NCBI RefSeq assembly: GCF_036227485.1
Contig: NZ_CP109479.1
Location: 10,044,001 to 10,108,000, forward strand
Length of the DNA stretch: 64,000 nt
Source of the DNA: Streptomyces sp. NBC_01451
GTDB lineage: Bacteria > Actinomycetota > Actinomycetes > Streptomycetales > Streptomycetaceae
Direction: 5' to 3'
Shown one piece after another: positions 47,329 to 56,699 of the stretch. A model generated the notes under the pieces. That model had not been told where the DNA came from, searched no databases, and worked only from the letters and a program-made list of their open reading frames with translations. Positions within the stretch are counted from its first letter, which is position 1. Every line of letters starts with the position of its first letter. The translations under genes and the position numbers were made by a program.

Positions 47329-47800
47329 TCAGAGCACCTTCGACAGGAACGACTGCGTGCGCTCGTGCTGCGGGTTCGTCAGGACGTCGCGCGGGTTGCC
47401 GGACTCGACGACCACGCCGCCGTCCATGAAGACCAGGCTGTCGCCCACCTCGCGGGCGAAGCCCATCTCGTGGGTGACGACGACCATCGTCATACCGGAC
47501 TCGGCCAGGTCCCGCATGACGTCGAGGACGTCACCGACCAGCTCCGGGTCCAGCGCCGAGGTCGGCTCGTCGAACAGCATCAGCTTCGGGTCCATCGCGA
47601 GGGCCCGGGCGATGGCGACGCGCTGCTGCTGGCCGCCGGAGAGCTGCGAGGGGTAGTTGCCGGCCTTGTCGGCCAGGCCCACGCGCTCCAGGAGCTGGCC
47701 CGCACGCTCACGGGCCTGTGCCTTGCCCACGCCCTTGACCTGGACCGGGGCCTCCATGACGTTCTCCAGCGCCGTCATGTGCGGGAACGTCGGATGGATG
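47329..47800 (-). pseudogene. Amino-acid ABC transporter ATPase, C-terminal fragment (GluA-like)
   Basis: The last 155 residues of a polar amino-acid (glutamate-type) ABC ATPase: [19 protein letters not shown], signature [17 protein letters not shown], Walker [17 protein letters not shown], and the switch [10 protein letters not shown]. The N-terminal 85 or so residues with the Walker A motif are missing, cut near 47800 where WD40 sequence of another gene begins. The two share an open frame by chance. Not functional as an ATPase. Confidence 0.85.
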
Positions 47801-47827
47801 GTGTGGGCCGAGATCGGGCTCGCGGGG

Positions 47828-49199
47828 TCATGAGCTGGAGGAGATGTTCCACAGCCGTACCGTGTCCTTCGCGTCGGCCGTGGCGAGGGTTCCGCCGTCT
47901 TCACTGAACACACGAAGTCCGTCAGGGCGTCGGTCACGCCCAGCACCGGGAGGACGGCCGATTCCTTACCTGTGCTCACGTTCCTCAGCACCGCCATCGA
48001 GGGGGTGTGCCATGTGCCCGCGGCTAGCGTCTTACTGTCTGGGCCGAACCGGAGTGGACCCACACCGTCGAGGGTCCTGGCAACTTTTCCCGCAGTGAGG
48101 TCCCACAGCTGTACGCCGGTGGCGTCCGCGTAGGCGAAGAGCTTGCTGTCGGGGCTGAACACGCCCCCGGGCTAGAGGGCGCTGCGAGTGGTGATGAGCT
48201 TGCCGGTGGCCGTGTTCCACAGGCGGACCGGCTGCTTGTCACCGGCCCATGTGGCGATCACCTTGCCGTCGGGGCTCAGGGCCATGTCGTAGACGGAGAG
48301 GTCGTCGCCACCGCCGAGGGTCTTGGTGGCTTTCTTCGTGGTCACGTTCCACAGCCGCACCGTGTGGTCCGTGCTCGCGGTGACCAGAGTTCCGTCGGGC
48401 GCGAAGGCCATGCTCTCGACGCCGTTGGTGTGGCCGGTGAGGGTGGTGCGGAGTTTGCCGTCGGCGACGTTCCAGACCTGCACCGGCACGTCACGGCCGG
48501 ACTCCTGGGCGACGATCGTGCTTGCCGTGGCGAGGGTCTTGCCGTCTGGGCTGAACGCCGTGACGACGTTGCCCCCGTTGGCGTGGACGCCGACGGTCTT
48601 GCCCGTGGCCACGTTCCGCAGGCGAACCTCGACGCCGTCCGACGTCCCTGTACCGACCTGGCTGGCGACGATCTTCCCGTCCGGGCTGAATCCCCTGAGT
48701 CTCTGCTTGCTGAGCGTGGCGGCGGGCTTCGTCATGGCCCCGCTCCACAGCCGTACGGTCTGACCGTCGTCCGTGGCCAGCGTCTTGCCGTCGGAGCTGA
48801 ACTCGATCTGCGTACCGGCTGCGCTGAGCGTCTTGGCGGGCGTGATCGCGCCGCCCATAGCCGGCTGATCGAGGTCGTTCGAGTCGGAGCTTCCGCCGGT
48901 GTTGGCGAGGACCACGGAGACGATAGTGACCGCCACCGCCAGGGCGATCGCACCTGCCATGACGAGCCTGGCCCGGCGGCTGCGGGGGAGGATGAGTGAT
49001 CTCGCGGGCGCCGAGGCGGGCGTGGGTGCGTTCGATCGGTCCGGGACCTGCGTCGGGGCCGGGGTGGGTGGCTGCGCGGATATCGTGCCTGTTGAGTCGG
49101 CACGGAGCGCGGTGCCGGTGTTGCCACCAGTCCGTTTCTCCGTGCCGCTCGCCGAACCCGGCGTACCCGTCTCCGAGTACCGGGCTCTCCACGGACTCT
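47828..49199 (-). pseudogene. WD40-repeat protein, 5'-truncated, with stop and frameshift
   Basis: The minus strand encodes a Thr/Pro-rich linker, one membrane segment (AGAIALAVAVTIVSVVLA at about 48905-48960) and five or six WD40 blades: TQIEFSSDGKTLATDDGQTV, VVTAFSPDGKTLATAST, SMAFAPDGTLVTASTDHTV and so on. TAG at 48172-48174 interrupts the frame, which resumes at once with [20 protein letters not shown]. Near 47925 a frameshift separates the last blade ([11 protein letters not shown], stop at 47828). This layout is typical of membrane Ser/Thr kinases with a WD40 sensor; the kinase half has been replaced by IS110 sequence at 49200. Confidence 0.75.
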
Positions 49200-49204
49200 G
49201 CCGT

Positions 49205-49880
49205 TCAGGCGTGGTTGAGGTGTGTCCAGGGGTTGGGGATCGTGTTGCCTCTGTAGCGGTAGCGGGTGACCGCCACCGCCTGGAGGTCGGGGGAAGCCCC
49301 CCTGGGCCGGATGAGCTCGACGAGCCTGCGGCGGCCGGCTTTGCGCAGTGCGGCGGGCGAGCCGTAGCGCTCCAGGAGCCAGGTGACGGCCTTGTGGTCG
49401 AGGCGGGGGCCCAGAACGCGCTCCAGCGATGGGTGGAACTGGGTGAGCAGGCCGCGTATCCGGTTGGACGTGCGGGTGGCCTCGGCCGCGAGGTCCTGGT
49501 CGAAGCCGACGAGGACGGTCAGTTCGGCGGTGATCTCGTCGGTGAGTTCCAGCGAGCGCAGGGTGTGCGGCATGGTGCGGGCCGCATCCGCGATGACCGC
49601 GGCGTCCTTCGCATCGGTCTTCGCCTCGCCCGGATACAGGTCGGCGATCCGCCGCATCGCAAGTCCGGGCAGGTAGGCGACCTTGCAGCCCGCGTCCCGG
49701 GCGACCGTGAGCGGGAGGGCTCCGATGGATGCGGGCTGGTCCACGATCACCAGGACGGTGCCGAACTTCGCGGCCAGTTTGTCGAACACGGCCCGCAGTT
49801 TCGGCTCGCTGTTGGGCAACTGCTTGTCGAAGACCTTCTTCCCGGCCGGGGTCAGCCCGTGGCCGTGATGGTTATGAGTG
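49205..49880 (-). pseudogene. IS110-family transposase fragment
   Basis: An IS110 transposase lacking both ends: HGLTPAGKKVFDKQLPNSEP near the start, VIVDQPASIGALPLTVARDA and AKTDAKDAAVIADAARTMP, the DEDD-fold N-terminal domain, then RGLLTQFHPSLERVLGP. It stops at 49205 after about 205 residues of about 400, so the Ser-containing C-terminal (Transposase_20) domain is missing. Confidence 0.85.
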
Positions 49881-50260
49881 GGGGCGGGTTGTCCGGGGTC
49901 GATCTGGCCCGGGTCGCGCTACGGGCCGTGATGGAGGCGGCGCGCAGGAACGGCAGCGGCCAGAAAGCGAAGCAGGAGCAGAAGCGGAAGTCCCAGCCGG
50001 TCCGTACGGTGCGGCGTGGCGGGCGCGAGCCGATGGGGCTCGGTGCCGCGATCGGTGCGCTGGTGACCGAGCGAGCCTGGGAGCTTACGGCCGCCGGCGC
50101 CACGCTGCGTCAGCGGTGGGAAGCCATCGCCTCCGTTCGGGGCGGGGTGCACGGGGCGGAGTCTCCCGCACGCCGACTACTGGGGCGGCAGTCCGGTCGA
50201 CGTGGGCGCTGTTCGCGTCGACGGGGACGGTTGGCCCCTACCGTCAGCACGGGGCGCTGA
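49868..50260 (+). pseudogene. DciA/DUF721-like fragment
   Basis: About 75 residues resemble DciA (DUF721) helicase-loader proteins: LSGVDLARVALRAVMEAARR, then a basic linker and REPMGLGAAIGALVTERAWE. After LRQRWEAIAS the frame turns into Arg-rich non-family sequence, so the C-terminal KH-like domain is lost or frameshifted. Its 5' end overlaps the IS110 fragment. A chromosomal dciA normally sits next to recF/gyrB; this displaced partial copy is unlikely to function. Confidence 0.5.
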
Positions 50261-50317
50261 CGCACTCTGGGGGAGTGAGCGCAGCAGGTCCCCTCACCCG
50301 GGAGGCGGGCGACCCGT

Positions 50318-51022
50318 ATGAACGCCCAGACCAGGGGTGATGCGGAGGAGACGCGGGTGTTGGTCGTTGAGGACGACCGTGGTATCGCGGAGTCCTTGGT
50401 ACGCGGTCTTCGGCAGGCCGGTTACGGAGTCGAAGCCGTCCGGACCGGGCGGGCGGCGCTGGCGGCGCCCACACCCGATGTCGTCCTGCTGGATCTGGGG
50501 CTGCCGGACATCGACGGCGTCGAGGTGTGCCGGCGGCTGCGTGCCCGGTCGGACGCCGCGATCATCGCGGTGACCGCTCGGGGGGAGGAGGCCGATCGGG
50601 TGGTGGCCCTGGACGAGGGCGCCGACGACTACCTGGTCAAGCCCTTCGGGCTGGCCGAGCTGCTGGCGCGGATCCGCGCCGTACTGCGCCGCCGGCGTCC
50701 CGCAGAGCCGGAGATCCTGCGGCACGGGCCGCTGGCGCTGGACCTGCGAACCCGGCAGGTCTCGGTCGACGGACGTGCGATGGCGCTGACGCCGAAGGAA
50801 TTCGGCATTCTGGAGTGCCTGGCCGCGGACCCGGGCCGGGTGGTGACCCGGCAGCAGATCCTGGAACGGGCGTGGGACGCCCACTGGTACGGGCCGACGA
50901 AGGTGCTGGACGTGCACGTGGCCGCGCTGCGCCGCAAGCTCGGCATGCCGGGGCTGATCGAGACGGTCTACGGGCAGGGCTTCCGGCTCGGGACGGTCCA
51001 GGAGTCGCAGGAGCAGCCGTGA
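50318..51022 (+). CDS. OmpR-family response regulator
   Basis: A 234-residue response regulator. Receiver domain: VLVVEDDRGIA with the acidic pocket, VVLLDLGLPD with the phosphoacceptor Asp59, and DDYLVKPFG with the conserved Lys. The C-terminal winged helix includes LTPKEFGILECLAAD and VLDVHVAALRRKLG. The stop overlaps the histidine-kinase GTG (GTGA). A GGGAGG site precedes the ATG. It probably controls the redox operon that follows in the same direction. Confidence 0.95.
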   Translation: MNAQTRGDAEETRVLVVEDDRGIAESLVRGLRQAGYGVEAVRTGRAALAAPTPDVVLLDLGLPDIDGVEVCRRLRARSDAAIIAVTARGEEADRVVALDEGADDYLVKPFGLAELLARIRAVLRRRRPAEPEILRHGPLALDLRTRQVSVDGRAMALTPKEFGILECLAADPGRVVTRQQILERAWDAHWYGPTKVLDVHVAALRRKLGMPGLIETVYGQGFRLGTVQESQEQP

Positions 51023-52419
51023 CGCGCCGGATCACCTGGACGCTCCTGGTCCTCATGTTCGTGCTGTTGGTGCTGGCGGTGGTACCGCTGGCGGTGTCGC
51101 TGACGGCGCGCGAGCGCGTCGCCTACCGTGACAGCCAGCGGGCTGCCACACGGGTGATCGCCGCGGCGGCCGAGGAACACCTCTCCGACAACAAGCCGCC
51201 GACCGTCATGCGCCAGGAGCTGGATGCCGCGGCGCGGGCGGGGGACTGCGCCGCTGTGTACGACACTTCCGGGCGCGTGGTGGCCAGTACGTCCTGTACG
51301 GCGGCCCGGGGTGAGGAGGCGGAGGAGCTGGTGGAGGACGTGCTGGCCGGGCACGAGCCGGAGCCACCGGAGAACGAGGGATGGCTTGTGGCCGCGGAAC
51401 CGGCCGGTGAGGTGCGCCGGCCCGCTGGAGCCGTCGTCCTGGCCCGCTCCGCCCGCCCGCTGGACGCCCGTTTCGCGACTATCTGGGGCTGGTCCGCCGC
51501 GATCGGCGTCGCCGGGCTGGCCGCGTCCGCGCTGCTGTCTGTGCGCCTGGCCCGCTGGGTCAGCCGTCCGTTGTCGACGCTGGACGCCAGCGCCCGGCGA
51601 CTGGGCGAGGGCGTCCTCGACGAGCGGGCCGACGTCGGGCCAGGTCCGCCGGAGGTGCGGAGGCTGGCCGCGACCTTCAACACCATGGCGGCCCGCACGG
51701 AAGCCCTGGTGCACGGTCACCGGGCGGTGATCGCGGATGTGTCCCATCAGCTGCGCACCCCGCTGACCGCACTGCGGCTGCGCCTCGACGTCCTGGCCGC
51801 CGGTGCCGAGGGTGACACCGCTGCGGAGCTGGGCGCCGCGCAGGAGGAGATCGCACGGTTGTCCCGGTTGGTCGACGGGCTGCTGGCGGTCGCGCGTGCC
51901 GAGCAGACGACACCGCGTCCGACCCCAGTGGTGGTCGACGAGGTGGTGGCCGAGCGGGTGGCCGCCTGGTCGCCCGTCGCCGAGGAACGCGATATCCGGC
52001 TGACCGCCGTTTTCGAAGAGTCGGCATCGACCGTGGCGCTGGGTGCGGGGCATCTGGAGCAGATCCTCGACAACCTGATCGCCAACGCCGTGGATGCTGT
52101 GCCCGAAGGCGGAAGCATCGGTCTTGACCGTGGGACGGTGGGGGACACGGTCCGGGTGTTCGTGCGGGACGACGGTCCCGGGATGACGGAGGAAGCAAAG
52201 GCGGTCGCCTTCCGCCGGTTCGGTAACCCCAAGGCCCGGGGTGCGGGCCTTGGGCTGGCCATCGTGCACCGGCTGGTCACCGTCAACGGCGGTACGGCAC
52301 GGCTGCAGGACACGCCCGGTGGCGGCTTGACCGTCGTACTGGATCTGCCCCTGTGGCAGGAGGGCGGGCCCGATCGGGGCGAGGCGTCGAGATCTTTACC
52401 GGTTCTGAAGGAGATGTGA
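51019..52419 (+). CDS. Sensor histidine kinase
   Basis: A 466-residue membrane kinase. First membrane segment about 8-30, an extracellular domain of about 115 residues with two Cys, second segment about 155-175, then HAMP. H-box VSHQLRTPLTALRLRL with His243; N-box DNLIANAVDAV; G-boxes DDGPGM and GAGLGLAIVHRLV. The GTG start overlaps the regulator stop. The two extracellular Cys (residues about 75 and 93) could sense redox state. Partner of the upstream regulator. Confidence 0.95.
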   Translation: MTRRITWTLLVLMFVLLVLAVVPLAVSLTARERVAYRDSQRAATRVIAAAAEEHLSDNKPPTVMRQELDAAARAGDCAAVYDTSGRVVASTSCTAARGEEAEELVEDVLAGHEPEPPENEGWLVAAEPAGEVRRPAGAVVLARSARPLDARFATIWGWSAAIGVAGLAASALLSVRLARWVSRPLSTLDASARRLGEGVLDERADVGPGPPEVRRLAATFNTMAARTEALVHGHRAVIADVSHQLRTPLTALRLRLDVLAAGAEGDTAAELGAAQEEIARLSRLVDGLLAVARAEQTTPRPTPVVVDEVVAERVAAWSPVAEERDIRLTAVFEESASTVALGAGHLEQILDNLIANAVDAVPEGGSIGLDRGTVGDTVRVFVRDDGPGMTEEAKAVAFRRFGNPKARGAGLGLAIVHRLVTVNGGTARLQDTPGGGLTVVLDLPLWQEGGPDRGEASRSLPVLKEM

Positions 52420-52497
52420 GCGAGTTCCAGGGTGCCGTGAGTACAGCCTGGATGTGCACGCAGCCGATCCGGGCCGCCGATCTCCAGGAGCGCTGCC

Positions 52498-52908
52498 ATG
52501 GCCCCTTCGCCCGACGACTTCCCGCCGATACCCGCTGCCGCTCTTTCCTCACACTCACGTGACCGCGGTCTGCGCCGCAGCCGCCGCACCACGCTGTGGA
52601 TCGCGGTCACGGCCGCGGCCGGCACGGCGGCTCTGGGGGGCGTCTACACACATCTGCTGCCGGACGGTTCGGCCCCTCCCGCGCCGGTGAACGCACCGGT
52701 CCACGAGCCCGTGGCGTCGACTGCCGCCACGGTGGAGAAGGACGACGAGGGACGCGAGGATCCGCACGGTCACGAGGACGACGATGACGACGAGGAGGAT
52801 GACGACGAGCAGGGCGCGGCTGCCGTTACGCAGCCGGCTCCGCAGCCCCCGGCCCAGCCGCCCGCCGCGACCCAGCAGCAGCCGCAGACCACGACGGGGG
52901 CGTCATGA
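52498..52908 (+). CDS. Small membrane-anchored acidic protein
   Basis: A 136-residue protein: a basic N-terminus (RGLRRSRR), one membrane segment at about 30-50, then an external tail with a His-containing run of about 14 Asp/Glu residues near 88-103 and a Pro/Gln-rich end. I do not recognise a domain. It lies where related operons often carry an FMN-binding-domain protein; here no FMN motif is visible. The acidic-His tract could bind metal ions. Stop overlaps the ApbE start (ATGA). Confidence 0.7.
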   Translation: MAPSPDDFPPIPAAALSSHSRDRGLRRSRRTTLWIAVTAAAGTAALGGVYTHLLPDGSAPPAPVNAPVHEPVASTAATVEKDDEGREDPHGHEDDDDDEEDDDEQGAAAVTQPAPQPPAQPPAATQQQPQTTTGAS

Positions 52909-53894
52909 CCACGCACACCCCGGCCGTCTCTCCCTCTCAGGTTGTCTTCCCGGCCCTCGGCACGACGGCCGCCCTGTTGGTCACGGACCCGGCCGCCCTG
53001 CCCGCCGCAGAAGCGGTGCTGCGCGCCGAGCTGGCTGCCGTCGACACCGCCTGCAGCCGATTCCGGCCCGACTCCGAGCTCACGCGTGTGAATGCGCGCG
53101 CGGGTGCCGGGACGACGGTCAGCGAGTACTTCGCCGAAGCTCTGCAGGCCGCCTTGCATGCCGCCCGTCTCACCGGCGGCGCCGTGGACCCGACCGTGGG
53201 CAGCGCGGTGATCGCGCTCGGCTACGACCGCACTTTTACCTCCCTCTCGCCCGAGGACGCCCGACCCGTGCCCGTGGCCCGACCGGCGCCCGGCTGGCGG
53301 AGGATCGCCTTTGACCTGCGCACTCGCCGACTGCGCCTGCCCCCGGGCACCCGCCTCGACCTGGGAGCCACAGCCAAGGCCCTGGCCGCCGACCGGGCCG
53401 CCCGGCAGGTCGCCGCGGTGACCGGCTACGGAGTCCTGGTCAGCCTCGGCGGCGACCTGGCGACCGCCGGGCCGGCACCCGAGGGCGGCTGGCGGGTCGC
53501 CCTCGCCGACGACCACGCACGGCCCGCCCCGGAAGACGGTCCCGCTGTGGCGGTGACCAGCGGGGCGCTGGCGACCTCGGGCATCCGGGTGCGCACCTGG
53601 CGGCGCGGCGGACGGGTCCTGCACCACATAGTCGACCCGATCACCGGCGAACCCGCCGCACCCGTGTGGTGCACGGTCACCGTCGCGGCCGCCACCTGCG
53701 TGGACGCCAATGCCGTCAGCACGGCGTCGATCGTGCTCGGCGACCGGGCTCTGGACTGGCTGCGAGGCACCGCCCTGCCCGCCCGGCTGACCTGCCTCGA
53801 CGGCACCGTCGTACGCGTGGGCGGCTGGCCGCCCGACGGCCACGCTCCAGCCCCCGCAGGCTCCCGGGGTACGGCCCCCGGAGGCCCGCGATGA
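52905..53894 (+). CDS. apbE: FAD:protein FMN transferase (ApbE)
   Basis: A 329-residue ApbE-family flavinyltransferase, which attaches FMN covalently to Thr/Ser of target redox proteins. Landmarks: FPALGTTAAL at the start, CSRFRPDSELTRVN, DLGATAKALAADRAA (cofactor-binding DxGxxxK), VTSGALATSG, HHIVDPITGEPA and VDANAVSTASIVLG, which binds the divalent metal. No lipoprotein or Tat signal is visible, so it may act in the cytoplasm. It overlaps both neighbours by four bases. Its substrate should be a redox protein of this operon, but no SGAT-type FMN-binding sequence is evident. Confidence 0.93.
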   Translation: MTTHTPAVSPSQVVFPALGTTAALLVTDPAALPAAEAVLRAELAAVDTACSRFRPDSELTRVNARAGAGTTVSEYFAEALQAALHAARLTGGAVDPTVGSAVIALGYDRTFTSLSPEDARPVPVARPAPGWRRIAFDLRTRRLRLPPGTRLDLGATAKALAADRAARQVAAVTGYGVLVSLGGDLATAGPAPEGGWRVALADDHARPAPEDGPAVAVTSGALATSGIRVRTWRRGGRVLHHIVDPITGEPAAPVWCTVTVAAATCVDANAVSTASIVLGDRALDWLRGTALPARLTCLDGTVVRVGGWPPDGHAPAPAGSRGTAPGGPR

Positions 53895-54577
53895 CGACAC
53901 TCGCCCTGACCGGCAGCCCCCTGTGGTACGCCAGCCGCACGGGCGGCACACTCGCCCTGATCCTGCTCACCGTCACCGTGGTGCTCGGCATCGCCTCCGG
54001 CGGACGCACCGCGCCGCGGCGGATCGGCAGGTTCGAGGTCGGGCTGCTGCACCGCAACCTGTCCCTGCTCACCCTGGTGTTCCTCGCGGTCCACGTGGTG
54101 ACCACGGTGCTCGATCCGTTCGTGCACCTGAGCTGGGCGGTGACGGTGGTGCCGTTGTCGGCGTCCTACCGGCCGCTCTGGCTCGGACTGGGCACAGTCG
54201 CGCTTGACCTGCTGCTCGCGGTGCTGGTCACCAGCGGGCTACGGCGCCGGCTCGGGGTGCGCCGCTGGAAGGCCGTGCATTGGCTGGCCTACGCCGCCTG
54301 GCCGCTCGCTGTCTTCCACAGCGCCGGGACCGGTACCGACACCCGGCTTTCCCTCCAGCTGTGGCTGTATGCCGCCTGCCTGGTGTCGTTGGTCGGTGCC
54401 GTGTGGTGGCGAGTGGCGAAGGCCGGTCGGGGGCGGGTCATCGGACGCCTGGTGGCCGCCCTGGGCGCGACCACCGTGCCGGTGGTGCTAGCCATGTTCC
54501 TTGCCACAGGGCCGCTGCAGCCGGGCTGGGCCCAGCGTGCCGCCACGACGGTGATCCTGCACGGGGGCGGACGATGA
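53891..54577 (+). CDS. Ferric-reductase-like cytochrome b membrane protein
   Basis: A 228-residue membrane protein with about six hydrophobic segments (16-34, 57-77, 80-100, 104-124, 135-155, 162-180 and a last one near 195-215 as a possible seventh). His residues in LLHRNLSLL, FLAVHVVT, KAVHWLAYA and AVFHSAGT are placed as heme ligands of the FRD/YedZ type. It probably passes electrons across the membrane. Starts on an ATGA overlap with ApbE and ends on one with the NuoF-like gene. Confidence 0.85.
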   Translation: MTTLALTGSPLWYASRTGGTLALILLTVTVVLGIASGGRTAPRRIGRFEVGLLHRNLSLLTLVFLAVHVVTTVLDPFVHLSWAVTVVPLSASYRPLWLGLGTVALDLLLAVLVTSGLRRRLGVRRWKAVHWLAYAAWPLAVFHSAGTGTDTRLSLQLWLYAACLVSLVGAVWWRVAKAGRGRVIGRLVAALGATTVPVVLAMFLATGPLQPGWAQRAATTVILHGGGR

Positions 54578-55917
54578 ACTCCTGGACTGCGGCGCCCTCC
54601 GCACCCCTCGAACACACGGCCGGGCCGGGCGACTCCGCCGCCCGACTGCTGGCCGGATGGCACGCCACCGGGCGACCGGCCGACCTCACCGATCACCTCC
54701 GGCGCCACGGGCAACCTCCTGCCGCCACGGCTCTCGGCAGCCGGATGTCGATACCGCTGGGGGAGGCCGTCGAGGCTGCCGGGCTCACCGGGCGCGGCGG
54801 CGCCGGGTTCCCCACCGCGCGCAAGCTGCGAGCTGTGGCGGAACGTGGTGGCCGGGCCGTGGTCGTCGTCAATGCCATGGAGAGCGAACCGGCCAGCCGC
54901 AAGGACCAGTTCCTGCTCGCCGTCGCACCCCACCTCGTCCTCGACGGTGCCGTCCTGGCCGCGACCGCGGTCGGAGCCGACACCATCCACATATGTCTGC
55001 CCCGTACCCGCACCGCCCAGTACCGGCAGTTGAGCGAGGCCCTGGCCGAACGACGGCGCGCCCGCCTGGACCCGGTGCGGCTGCGCCTGCACGCCCTTCC
55101 GCACGCCTACGTCTCCAGCGAGTCGACCTCGCTGGTGCGCTGGCTCAACGGCGGCCCGGCCCGCCCCCAGGGGAGCCCGCCACGCGCCCACGAACGCGGC
55201 GTCGCCCGCTGCCCCACCCTCATCCACAACGCTGAGACCCTCGCCCACCTGGCGCTGGTCGCCCGCCATGGCCCCGACTGGTTTCGGCGCACGGGAACCC
55301 CGGACGAGCCCGGCACCACACTCGTCACCGTCTCCGGTGCCGTCACCACCCCCGGCGTCCAGGAAGTCGCGCTCGGCACCCCCCTCGCCACGATCCTCGG
55401 CCGCGCCGGAGGGCCCACCGAAGCTCTGGGGGCGGTCCTGCTCGGCGGCTTCGCCGGCAGCTGGCTCCCCACGGAACACCTTCACACCCCCCTCAGCCGG
55501 CGCGACCTGGCCCCCCTGGGCGCCGCACCCGGGGCGGGCGTGCTGGTCGCCCTTGCCCACTCGGCCTGCGGGTTGATCGAGACAGCGCGCATCCTCGCCT
55601 ACCTCGCCGCCCACAGCGCTCGCCAGTGCGGCCCCTGCCACTTCGGACTGCCCGCCGCCGCCGACGACTTCACCGCGCTGGCCGCCGGACACGCCGATGC
55701 CGACCTGCTGCCCCGGCTGCACCGCAGGACCGGCCTGCTGGCGGACCGGGGCGCCTGCCGCCACCCCGACGGCGCCGCCCATCTCGCCGCTTCCGCCCTG
55801 AGCGCCTTCGCCGACGACGTCGACCACCACCTCACCCACGGCCCCTGTGCCGCCGTCGGCCACCGGTCACCTTTCATCCCCGTGCCGCCCGCCATACCCC
55901 CGGAGACCTGGCGATGA
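54574..55917 (+). CDS. NuoF-like NADH/FMN flavoprotein (SLBB-containing)
   Basis: A 447-residue homologue of the complex I 51-kDa subunit. GLTGRGGAGFPTARKLRAV at about 70-88 binds NAD(P)H and FMN, VNAMESEPASRKDQFLL follows, then LVTVSGAVTTPGVQEVALGT (SLBB fold), and ARQCGPCHFG near residue 355 with a later Cys (GACRHPDG) for an Fe-S cluster; one of the four usual Cys is not obvious. It should oxidise NAD(P)H and feed the ferredoxin and cytochrome encoded beside it. Four-base overlaps on both sides. Confidence 0.88.
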   Translation: MNSWTAAPSAPLEHTAGPGDSAARLLAGWHATGRPADLTDHLRRHGQPPAATALGSRMSIPLGEAVEAAGLTGRGGAGFPTARKLRAVAERGGRAVVVVNAMESEPASRKDQFLLAVAPHLVLDGAVLAATAVGADTIHICLPRTRTAQYRQLSEALAERRRARLDPVRLRLHALPHAYVSSESTSLVRWLNGGPARPQGSPPRAHERGVARCPTLIHNAETLAHLALVARHGPDWFRRTGTPDEPGTTLVTVSGAVTTPGVQEVALGTPLATILGRAGGPTEALGAVLLGGFAGSWLPTEHLHTPLSRRDLAPLGAAPGAGVLVALAHSACGLIETARILAYLAAHSARQCGPCHFGLPAAADDFTALAAGHADADLLPRLHRRTGLLADRGACRHPDGAAHLAASALSAFADDVDHHLTHGPCAAVGHRSPFIPVPPAIPPETWR

Positions 55918-56126
55918 CCCCCGCCAAGACCCTGCGCGTCGACCGCATCGCTTGCACCGGGCAGGGCCTGTGCGGCGAACTGCTCCCCGAACTGATCGAC
56001 CTCGACGAATGGGGCTATCCCGTCATCAAAGGCAGGGATGTCCCCGACCACTTGCACACCCACACCCGCCGGGCCGTCGCAGCTTGCCCCCGCCTGGCCC
56101 TCCACCTCGACGCCGACCGGACATGA
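55914..56126 (+). CDS. Ferredoxin, [3Fe-4S] type
   Basis: A 70-residue ferredoxin with three conserved Cys: Cys14 and Cys20 in CTGQGLC and Cys58 in AACPRLAL, the pattern of Streptomyces single-cluster ferredoxins. Typical flanking features are LRVDRIAC and LIDLDEWGYPVI. It ends the operon; an ATGA at its stop opens a 52-codon frame with no family match, perhaps the stub of a gene lost to the adjoining IS4-like sequence. Confidence 0.9.
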   Translation: MTPAKTLRVDRIACTGQGLCGELLPELIDLDEWGYPVIKGRDVPDHLHTHTRRAVAACPRLALHLDADRT

Positions 56127-56277
56127 CGAGCACGAGCCAACACCGGCCGTCCGGGCCCGAAGCGGAGCCGGGCGGTCTCTGCCGCCGGGGCCGGCTGCCA
56201 CGACGGAATGGTGAGGAACAGCCAGCCCGTGGATCAGTCACCCGCGCTGCCCACAGCCTCCCGGGACGACCGGCACG

Positions 56278-56610
56278 CTAAAACAGCACTTGCAGTGGCT
56301 CCGATCCCAGCCGCTGCCGAGCCCGAAACAGCGACGACTTCGCAGGGATGCGCCACTCGCCCAACAACCCCTGGCTCCGCAGGCCTTCGACGAGATGCCG
56401 CATCACCTCCAGATACGGTGTCAACGGTGCCGGCGAGAACAGGGCAAGGGCGAGCACGAAATACACCACCAGCCGGGCCGGCAGCAGACGTCTGCGATGC
56501 TCCGCACGACCACAGGCAGCCACCACACGATCCACCAGCCCAGGCCGATACACCCACGTCAGCAGCCCCAGCCCCGATAACTCGCCGGCATCCGCAGACA
56601 CCCGCACCAC
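56278..56610 (-). pseudogene. IS4-family transposase, N-terminal fragment
   Basis: 110 residues of an IS4-type transposase N-terminal domain: LGLLTWVYRPGLVDRVVAAC, LLPARLVVYFVLALALFSP, YLEVMRHLVEGLRSQG, SSLFRARQRLGSEPLQVLF and then a stop. The DDE domain is missing. It marks the point where the redox operon region meets mobile DNA. Confidence 0.8.
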
Positions 56611-56699
56611 CCCCGGGAAGCACTACGCAGCAGCGTACGCCTGCAGACTAAAACAACGGCATGACTCTGCTGGTGATGTTGTCCTCACGTCTGTCCCCG

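Noticed and set aside
47329..48162. Apparent single protein with WD40 repeats and an ABC ATPase C-terminus
   Set aside because: The WD40 gene has its own natural end in another frame at 47828, and the ABC part lacks Walker A. The continuous frame across the joint is chance.
56123..56281. 52-codon frame overlapping the ferredoxin stop by ATGA
   Set aside because: The sequence has no family resemblance and runs into the IS4-like fragment. It may be the stub of a lost gene, but cannot be supported as one.
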